A program made the translations under genes and the position numbers. Below, piece after piece: positions 58,055 to 64,000 of a DNA stretch of 64,000 nt (the first letter of the stretch is position 1; each line of letters starts with the position of its first letter). Source of the stretch: Gammaproteobacteria bacterium (GTDB lineage Bacteria; Pseudomonadota; Gammaproteobacteria; DSM-16500). Below the pieces are notes generated by a model that had not been told where the DNA came from, did no database searches, and saw only the letters and a program-made list of their open reading frames with translations. The stretch lies in the NCBI GenBank assembly GCA_021324305.1, contig JAJPJI010000015.1:155759-219758 (forward strand), in the 5' to 3' direction.

Positions 58055-59554
58055 ATGCTAAATACACATACATCAGATCAAGCCCTAGCAAGTGAAATTT
58101 CCTGTTCGCAAGCCAATAGCGTCGCACAACCCAATGGATTATATTTACTTTTTTTCACTGAACTCTGGGAACGTTTCGGATTTTACACGCTGCAAACCAT
58201 TATCATTCTCTACATGACCAAGGCTTTGTTCATGCACGATAGTGAAGCCAACCTGTTATATGCAGCATTCAGCGCGCTACTGTATCTGACGCCAACTATC
58301 GGAGGCTATATCGCTGACAGATACCTTGGTTTTCAGCGCGCGATAAATTTGGGCGGGATACTCTTCATCATTGCCTATCTGGTATGTGCATCCGACAATC
58401 AAACACTGTTTTTCATTGGACTAAGTCTGCTGATTTGCGCCAACGGGCTTTTCAAACCCAATGTCTCCAGCATTGTGGGCGAACTCTATGCCGCGAATGA
58501 TCCGCGCCGCGATGGCGGGTTTACCCTGTTTTACATGGGGATCAATATTGGCGCGCTGGTTCCGCCGCTGATTGCTGGTGCGCTCGTCGCGAAATACGGC
58601 TGGCACGCTGGCTTCGTTCTCGCCGCCGCCGGCATGGCAATCGGGCAAGTCATATTCATGCTCGGGAAAAAACGTCTTGGGGAAGCAGGTCTTTATCCAA
58701 AAGGCAACACACACCGCCAGCAACCCGGGTATCGTTTTTACACCCTGCTCTGCACTGGCATTATTGTCAGCGTTGGATTGTGCCTGCTGGCATTTCAGCA
58801 TCCGCAGACAACCAGTTATGTTATTGAGATCGCAACACTTGCCATCTTTTCAGTTGTCCTGTTTTATTTATTTAAACAGCCTCTCGCTCAGCGCAGAAAA
58901 ATGTTTGCCGCATTGATTCTGATCGTGATTTCAGCCGCATTCTGGTCTCTCTACAATCAGGCATTCACATCCTTGATGCTGTTCGCTGACCGGAACATGG
59001 AAAAACATTTTCTCGGCATGCCATTCGATGCCGAAGCTTCCCAGTTTTTTAACCCGTTTTTTATCATCACCCTGAGCCCCATACTGAGCCGTCTATGGAT
59101 TCGCATGGACAGATACGGATTCAACCCAGCCGCCCAAATGAAATTTTTTCTTGGCATGTTGTTTATGTGTCTTGGCTTTTTCCTGCTGGCATTGGGTACA
59201 AAATACTTTGGCAACAACGGCATGACCTCACCCTGGTGGATAGCTGCGAGTTATCTTTTGCAGACCATCAGTGAACTTTTGATTTCTCCTATCGGTCTCG
59301 CCATGATTACGGTTTTATGTCCCAGGGAATTGGTAGGCATGATGATGGGTGTCTGGTTTCTTGCCCAGGCTGCCTCTTTCGCCATTGGCGGTTATCTTGC
59401 CAACCTTGCCGCCGTACCGGAAAATCTCTCGGCTGCGGCATCGTTACCCGTCTACAGCCATGCATTCCTGATTTATGGTTCCATCGCGCTTGCAATGACT
59501 GTCATAAGTTTAATGTGCCTGCCTTTATTAAACCGCATGGTGAAAGAGAGCTGA
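58055..59554 (+). CDS. POT-family proton-dependent oligopeptide transporter
   Basis: A 499-residue inner-membrane symporter for di- and tripeptides. Helix 1 carries the ExxER motif in FFTELWERFGFYTL, coupling proton to peptide; the PTR2 signatures GGYIADRYLGFQRAINLGG and FTLFYMGINIGALVPPLIAG follow. About fourteen helices, as in DtpA/DtpD. A later segment, SELLISPIGLAMITVLCP, contains the conserved Glu of helix 10. Peptides are a main carbon and nitrogen source for Legionellales. The nearest genes are divergent or separate, so it is monocistronic. Confidence 0.92.
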   Translation: MLNTHTSDQALASEISCSQANSVAQPNGLYLLFFTELWERFGFYTLQTIIILYMTKALFMHDSEANLLYAAFSALLYLTPTIGGYIADRYLGFQRAINLGGILFIIAYLVCASDNQTLFFIGLSLLICANGLFKPNVSSIVGELYAANDPRRDGGFTLFYMGINIGALVPPLIAGALVAKYGWHAGFVLAAAGMAIGQVIFMLGKKRLGEAGLYPKGNTHRQQPGYRFYTLLCTGIIVSVGLCLLAFQHPQTTSYVIEIATLAIFSVVLFYLFKQPLAQRRKMFAALILIVISAAFWSLYNQAFTSLMLFADRNMEKHFLGMPFDAEASQFFNPFFIITLSPILSRLWIRMDRYGFNPAAQMKFFLGMLFMCLGFFLLALGTKYFGNNGMTSPWWIAASYLLQTISELLISPIGLAMITVLCPRELVGMMMGVWFLAQAASFAIGGYLANLAAVPENLSAAASLPVYSHAFLIYGSIALAMTVISLMCLPLLNRMVKES

Positions 59555-59658
59555 TACCGCACTCATTCACAATCAATAGCCATACGCCGGTCAAAAGTAG
59601 CCTTTTGGACTATATTTCATGTAATATAGGCACCCTTTTAAAGCAAGAATCTAACTAG

Positions 59659-61473
59659 GTGAACACCGTGGCAGAACAATTACGAAATATCGCTATCATT
59701 GCCCATGTCGATCATGGCAAAACCACTCTCGTGGATAAACTGTTGCAGCAAACAGCCAGCGTTACCAAAAAGCAGACTACCGAGCGCATCATGGACAGCA
59801 ACGATCTTGAACGCGAACGCGGCATCACGATTCTTGCCAAAAACACCGCCATAAAATGGCGTGACTATCGCATTAATATCGTGGACACCCCCGGACACGC
59901 TGATTTCGGCGGCGAAGTGGAGCGCATTCTCTCCATGGTCGATTCCGTACTGCTGCTGGTTGACGCCGTTGACGGCCCCATGCCGCAAACACGTTTCGTT
60001 ACCCAGAAAGCCTTTGCCCGCGGCTTGCATCCTATTGTTGTGATTAACAAAATCGATCGTCCGGGTGCGCGTCCTGACTGGGTCATGGACCAAGTGTTCG
60101 ACCTCTTTGACAACCTTGGCGCAACCAATGAGCAGTTAGATTTTCCCGTTGTTTATACGTCCGCCCTGCTTGGCTATGCCACGCTGGATTTACACCAAAA
60201 AAGTGAAAACATGGAGCCATTGCTTGAAACCATCGTGAAGCACGTCCCCGCTCCCAAGGTCGACCCGGACGGCCCATTCCAGATGCAAATCAGTACTCTT
60301 GATTATTCAAGCTATGTCGGCATGATAGGCATTGGACGCATCACCCGCGGCCAGGCAAAAACCAATATGCCGGTCACCATCATTGACCGCGAAGGCAACA
60401 CCCGCCAGGGCCGCATCCTGCAGGTGCTAGAATACCTGGGATTGGACCGCAGTGAAGTGCCTGTTGCTTATGCCGGCGACATTGTCGCGATTACCGGTAT
60501 TGATGAATTAAAAATTTCTGACACACTGTGCGATCCAAGCAATGTGGAAGCCCTAACGCCCTTGACCGTAGATGAACCGACAGTCAGCATGACGTTTCAG
60601 GTCAATACCTCACCGTTTGCCGGGAAGGAAGGCAAGTATGTCACCAGCCGCCGCCTGCGTGACCGTTTGTATCAGGAATTACTGCATAACGTGGCCTTGC
60701 GGGTTGAAGACACCAGCGACCCTGACAAATTCCGGGTTTCTGGCCGCGGTGAATTGCATTTATCCATTCTAATTGAAAATATGCGCCGCGAAGGTTATGA
60801 ACTTGCCGTATCGCGTCCCGAAGTCATCACCAAAATGGTGGATGGCGAAATGCAGGAACCCTATGAAACACTCACCATCGACGTCCCGACAGAATATCAG
60901 GGTGCCGTGATGGAAAGATTAGGCAGCCGCCGTGGCGATTTAAAACACATGATGTCCGATGACAAGGGACGCGTGCGACTGGATTATGTCATCCCCGCGC
61001 GTGCACTGATTGGATTTCATATGGATTTTCTCACCCTGACTTCCGGTACCGGCATTATGCATCACGTATTCAGCCATTACGGGCCGCTGGCAAAAGGCGA
61101 GATTCCTCACCGCCAGAATGGTGTACTGATTTCCAACCAGCAGGGTACCGCATTGGCTTACTCGCTGTTTAATCTGCAGGAACGCGGCCGTATGCTGATC
61201 AGTCCGCAGACCGAAGTTTACGAAGGCATGATTGTCGGCATTCACACGCGTGATAACGACCTGGTGGTGAATGTATGCAAAGCCAAACAGTTGACGAATA
61301 TCCGCGCCGCCGGCTCGGATGAGAACATCATTCTTGTTCCGCCTATCCTGATGTCACTCGAACAGGCGCTGGAATTTATTGAAGATGATGAACTGGTCGA
61401 AGTCACACCGCAAAGCATACGCGTGCGGAAAAAATTCCTGAAAGAACACGAGAGAAAACGCGCCGCAAAGTAA
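59659..61473 (+). CDS. typA: Translational GTPase TypA/BipA
   Basis: A 604-residue ribosome-binding GTPase needed for 50S assembly and growth in cold or stress. G1 [16 protein letters not shown], the switch region [14 protein letters not shown]3 [14 protein letters not shown]4 [14 protein letters not shown]. Domains II, III and V and the TypA-specific C-terminus are full length (RSLRVRK-type end: [19 protein letters not shown]). The GTG at 59659 gives [17 protein letters not shown] 59668 is the alternative. A hairpin downstream probably ends the transcript. Confidence 0.95.
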   Translation: MNTVAEQLRNIAIIAHVDHGKTTLVDKLLQQTASVTKKQTTERIMDSNDLERERGITILAKNTAIKWRDYRINIVDTPGHADFGGEVERILSMVDSVLLLVDAVDGPMPQTRFVTQKAFARGLHPIVVINKIDRPGARPDWVMDQVFDLFDNLGATNEQLDFPVVYTSALLGYATLDLHQKSENMEPLLETIVKHVPAPKVDPDGPFQMQISTLDYSSYVGMIGIGRITRGQAKTNMPVTIIDREGNTRQGRILQVLEYLGLDRSEVPVAYAGDIVAITGIDELKISDTLCDPSNVEALTPLTVDEPTVSMTFQVNTSPFAGKEGKYVTSRRLRDRLYQELLHNVALRVEDTSDPDKFRVSGRGELHLSILIENMRREGYELAVSRPEVITKMVDGEMQEPYETLTIDVPTEYQGAVMERLGSRRGDLKHMMSDDKGRVRLDYVIPARALIGFHMDFLTLTSGTGIMHHVFSHYGPLAKGEIPHRQNGVLISNQQGTALAYSLFNLQERGRMLISPQTEVYEGMIVGIHTRDNDLVVNVCKAKQLTNIRAAGSDENIILVPPILMSLEQALEFIEDDELVEVTPQSIRVRKKFLKEHERKRAAK

Positions 61474-61503
61474 ACCGCCAGATCTTCATCCCTCTCCATC
61501 TGC

Positions 61504-61532
61504 ACTCTTTCCCGCAACAAACGGGAAAGAGT
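61504..61532 (+). terminator. Hairpin downstream of typA
   Basis: ACTCTTTCCCG pairs perfectly with CGGGAAAGAGT around a 7-nt loop, 30 bp after the typA stop. There is no clear T-run. Confidence 0.65.
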
Positions 61533-61797
61533 CTGCTCAAACGTTCCTGATTCAGGATGATTACATCAGGCTATTGGAATGACCTTATCAGTCTGTTCAT
61601 CCAGGGATTTTCCAACTCAATGATTATTAATAATTATTTTAATTGCCCCACCATGACAGTCACTCTTTCTCCTTGCAGCTCGCAACAACGACTTACGCAA
61701 CATCAAATAATTCCTTAAGTTAGTGAATGTATAATCATTCTATAATTAATATGTGGCAGCGAATTAAACGCTAGATATTCAAAACGAGGTGGCAGCC
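61533..61797. other. AT-rich intergenic region before the orphan gene
   Basis: With the terminator it fills 61474-61797. A CTTAA half-site (61713) stands near a TATAAT-like box (61729), but the second half of a PmrA box is not there. No gene or RNA recognised. Confidence 0.4.
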
Positions 61798-63831
61798 ATG
61801 TTTAGAGGCAAGACTAAAAAAACAGCTGAGACATCTGTTAAATCAAAAAAAGGTAAATCTAAAAGATCTTCTGACGAATTTGTTTTTGTAGATGAATCAT
61901 CAGAACCTGAAAAGCTCACATCCCAAACTGAAGACAAGAGCAGAAAATCAAAGCACAAGAGCTCTGGCGAATCTGAAGATTTTATTTTTGTAGATGAATC
62001 AGAATCCCAATCTAAAGGAAAGGAACATGACGATTCCCTAGAAAAACCCACCGAAGAAATCGTAATTACCTCTAATCCACCTAATGATCGCTTCCAGGTT
62101 GGCAGGCAATTAGCACCAGAAGATATTTATCGTGTTTCTGTCGGTCTTTTTGATGAACGCGACTACGAACTAGTTAAAGTCATCGCTGATGATAATTTTG
62201 CTCCTGAGTCGAACAGATTTCCTGAAGGAAGCAAAGAAGTCGCGCGTGTTTATCGAAATCCAGACGACGGCAAGCTACACATTGTCTATTATCCCGGCAA
62301 GGACAATGACAAACCATTTGGACCAGGCGACACGGTTGAACCGCTAAAAAGAATCATTGATTACTACGTTGATCCGCAGCTGGAAAAAGTATTCAGCCAT
62401 GAAGAACTGCAACAAGCAGAAAAGCATTTTATCATTTGTGAAAGCAATACTTACTATGGTTTCAAGGTTAATCATTTTATCAGGGCACATTTAGATCAGG
62501 GTATATTAACGACGGAAGATTCCATTAACCGAAGTTACGACGAATCATATATAAGCAGCGCCATTCCACACACCCAGAGAAGCATCATCAAGACTGGCTA
62601 TCAGACCATGATCATTAATGACTGGGCTTGCGGATTTTTCAGCAATGAATCACTGCGCCGGCAGCTTTTCAGTCAAAATCGTCCGTCTAAACTGGATATC
62701 GATGCAAGAATAGTAGCCGAGCATTCGCGTCTTCATTACAAAGGCAAGATTAAAATCGAAGAGCAAAAAAACGCACGAGACAAACATGCCGATGATATCA
62801 ATCTCGTTACCTATTCAAATTGGGATTTACCGGTTGGCGGTTCATTGGGCACCAGAGATCCTGAATGTCAACTTTCCATAGTGAATTTTGAAAAAGGTTT
62901 AGGCGTTAATGCGAGAGACAGAAATGTCAGACTGCTGGTTACCGGTGAAACTGACACAGCCCTGATTATTCGCGCCTACACTAAAAATAACATTCCTGCT
63001 TTGGATAGCCTGGGAATTGATAAGCACACAAACCAGCATGGCCGTCAGTATTACGAGTTACACGTAAGAAAAGATGTCAAAACACTTGAACTGCCTGGTC
63101 AGCCGCTGCTGGGGATCGCACTTGAAACCACAGATAGCATAAAAATGGTAGACGTGTCACATCTGTACAGTGTCAATGATCTCACTTCTATCAGAAGAAG
63201 AGTAAATGAAAACGAAGGAGAAGCACCAGTTCTGGATATGCAAGATAAAAAACCGCAAGATCAAAATAATGTTTTTGAAAAGATACAGGCTGTCAATCAA
63301 TACCTGAAAAAGCGCGCGCAAAAAACTTCCGGGTTCTTGAGCTTTGTCGCTGGCAGTTATACAGGAGAAGATTATTATGCACGGCGACGCAGCTGGAAAC
63401 TGATATTAGACAAATTCAATCAGCTTGCAGATCACAAGATTGATGCTGCCGCATTAAGGCAATTCATCGTCAGTGAAGCAAAAAAATTCAAAAAGGGATT
63501 AGGCAGCAGCAACGAATTCCATGACAAGCTCATGGCACTGCATAATGTGATTGATGATGAATTTGATCCAAGTCCTGAATTAAGCGCCCGCATCGCCAAC
63601 TATTTTCATATCTATAATGATATGGACGTCTACAAATCCGCCGCCAGGCAATATGTCAGGCATTTTTCCTGGTTCCGGTCAGATGATGCAACGCGTGAGG
63701 AAGTACGTCGGGAAAGAACGTTATACGCAGAACATTACAAACTGCTCGATGATGATGATAGAAATGATTTTCTGAGTCCGGAGGAAGAGCACCTGTCTGA
63801 GTATAATAATATGGTTCACTATAAAAATTGA
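61798..63831 (+). CDS. Large hydrophilic orphan protein with duplicated acidic motif, candidate effector
   Basis: A 677-residue soluble protein, no signal peptide or membrane helix. The first 85 residues are disordered and highly charged, with two copies of a short motif, SSDEFVFVDESSE and SEDFIFVDESES, each after a Lys/Ser-rich stretch. The remainder has a folded look: beta-rich 95-300 with VARVYRNPDDGKLHIVYYPG, a helical end with ETRSWKLILDKF-like segments (RRRSWKLILDKFNQLADHKI) and an acidic tail. No family known. ATG 61798 has GAGG eight bases upstream. Size, solubility and orphan character fit a translocated effector; the repeated FxFVDES motif could bind a partner. None of this is proved. 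Confidence 0.6.
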   Translation: MFRGKTKKTAETSVKSKKGKSKRSSDEFVFVDESSEPEKLTSQTEDKSRKSKHKSSGESEDFIFVDESESQSKGKEHDDSLEKPTEEIVITSNPPNDRFQVGRQLAPEDIYRVSVGLFDERDYELVKVIADDNFAPESNRFPEGSKEVARVYRNPDDGKLHIVYYPGKDNDKPFGPGDTVEPLKRIIDYYVDPQLEKVFSHEELQQAEKHFIICESNTYYGFKVNHFIRAHLDQGILTTEDSINRSYDESYISSAIPHTQRSIIKTGYQTMIINDWACGFFSNESLRRQLFSQNRPSKLDIDARIVAEHSRLHYKGKIKIEEQKNARDKHADDINLVTYSNWDLPVGGSLGTRDPECQLSIVNFEKGLGVNARDRNVRLLVTGETDTALIIRAYTKNNIPALDSLGIDKHTNQHGRQYYELHVRKDVKTLELPGQPLLGIALETTDSIKMVDVSHLYSVNDLTSIRRRVNENEGEAPVLDMQDKKPQDQNNVFEKIQAVNQYLKKRAQKTSGFLSFVAGSYTGEDYYARRRSWKLILDKFNQLADHKIDAAALRQFIVSEAKKFKKGLGSSNEFHDKLMALHNVIDDEFDPSPELSARIANYFHIYNDMDVYKSAARQYVRHFSWFRSDDATREEVRRERTLYAEHYKLLDDDDRNDFLSPEEEHLSEYNNMVHYKN

Positions 63832-63858
63832 TTATCTAAAATTTAATTCCATTTGCCT

Positions 63859-63890
63859 GTCATCCCGCGCAGGCCGGGATCTATTCTGAA
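63859..63890. repeat. REP-like palindrome, copy 1
   Basis: GTCATCCCGCGCAGGCCGGG followed by ATCTATTCTGAA. The stem is ATCCCG with CGGGAT. It is nearly identical to the copy 110 bp downstream at 63969. It lies after the orphan gene. Confidence 0.7.
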
Positions 63891-63968
63891 TGTATTTCAT
63901 ACGGTAGCCAATGCTGCATGCTGATTTGATCGGCTTTGTTGAATAATTTCCTGTGGAACAACATAATT

Positions 63969-64000
63969 GTCATCCCGGCGCAGGCCGGGATCTATTCTGA
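63969..64000. repeat. REP-like palindrome, copy 2, cut by the window end
   Basis: GTCATCCCGGCGCAGGCCGG followed by GATCTATTCTGA, with stem ATCCCGGC / GCCGGGAT. Same family as 63859-63890 and in the same orientation. The element probably continues past the window. Confidence 0.65.

Noticed and set aside
61713..61734. Possible PmrA box before the large orphan gene
   Set aside because: Only one CTTAA half-site is present; the TT centre and second half do not fit.
1..64000. tRNA, rRNA, CRISPR arrays, integrases and transposases
   Set aside because: I looked for cloverleaf 3' ends, repeat-spacer patterns and recombinase motifs and saw none.

Overview
The window looks like a chromosomal segment of a gammaproteobacterium of the order Legionellales (Legionella, Coxiella or Aquicella-like). 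The order is inferred from the gene set and was not tested by a search. The pointers are a 47-residue lysine/alanine/arginine histone-H1-like protein, an ankyrin protein with a papain-like Cys-His-Asp head and a PmrA-like box upstream, a cyclic-nucleotide-binding patatin, a Sel1-type protein, several long hydrophilic orphan proteins, ergothioneine genes, and ordinary housekeeping genes (typA, kdsB, rlmM-like, fabV, mpg, trhO, dgkA). I see no rRNA, tRNA, CRISPR array or intact transposase.

Layout. 1-3000 is AT-rich accessory DNA: a zinc-ribbon orphan, a RelE/HigB-type toxin broken by a +1 frameshift next to its intact antitoxin, an orphan gene, a gene remnant, and a metallo-beta-lactamase-like gene cut by an amber codon. 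3095-9650 holds a three-domain cupin gene bracketed by direct repeats, an MFS exporter, a secreted M14 carboxypeptidase, a secreted Endo-H-like glycosidase, a nucleotide-sugar epimerase homologue lacking the catalytic Tyr, and a small membrane protein. 9700-21060 runs mostly on the + strand: orphan, Sel1 protein, S33 hydrolase, a membrane protein with three phosphatase-like repeats followed by dgkA, a secreted duplicated-domain protein, a GAF-GGDEF cyclase, and a DUF393/DUF4166 plus saccharopine-dehydrogenase-like pair. 21083-32380 has pilT, a secreted protein-glutaminase-like enzyme, mpg, rhodanese, an NlpC/P60-like protein, a fused DoxDA, membrane proteins, an entericidin and the patatin.

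32574-38650 includes a decayed paralogue (33097-33488) of the ankyrin/cysteine-protease gene at 36776, a CPA1 antiporter and trhO. 38722-42050 is ergothioneine synthesis (egtB-egtD) with a divergent methyltransferase. 42164-46040 is envelope: a tiny lipoprotein, two beta-barrels, a BON lipoprotein and ggt. 46080-49680 is a compact operon: two BlaI-type operators, a BlaI/MecI repressor, an M56 (BlaR1-like) protease whose sensor is replaced by a lytic-transglycosylase domain, then mltB and rlpA. There is no beta-lactamase, so this reads as a wall-damage circuit that controls murein-cleaving enzymes. This is my best candidate for an undescribed system. 49739-64000 carries a DUF4442 protein, a heme-oxygenase-fold protein with a C-terminal membrane anchor, fabV, the H1-like protein, rlmM, a repeat protein, kdsB with a frameshifted follower, a cupin, a POT peptide transporter, typA, and a 678-residue orphan with a duplicated acidic motif.

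Short palindromic REP/BIME-like elements beginning GTCAT and built around a CC...GG hairpin occur at 22263, 25949, 49688, 63859 and 63969, all between genes.
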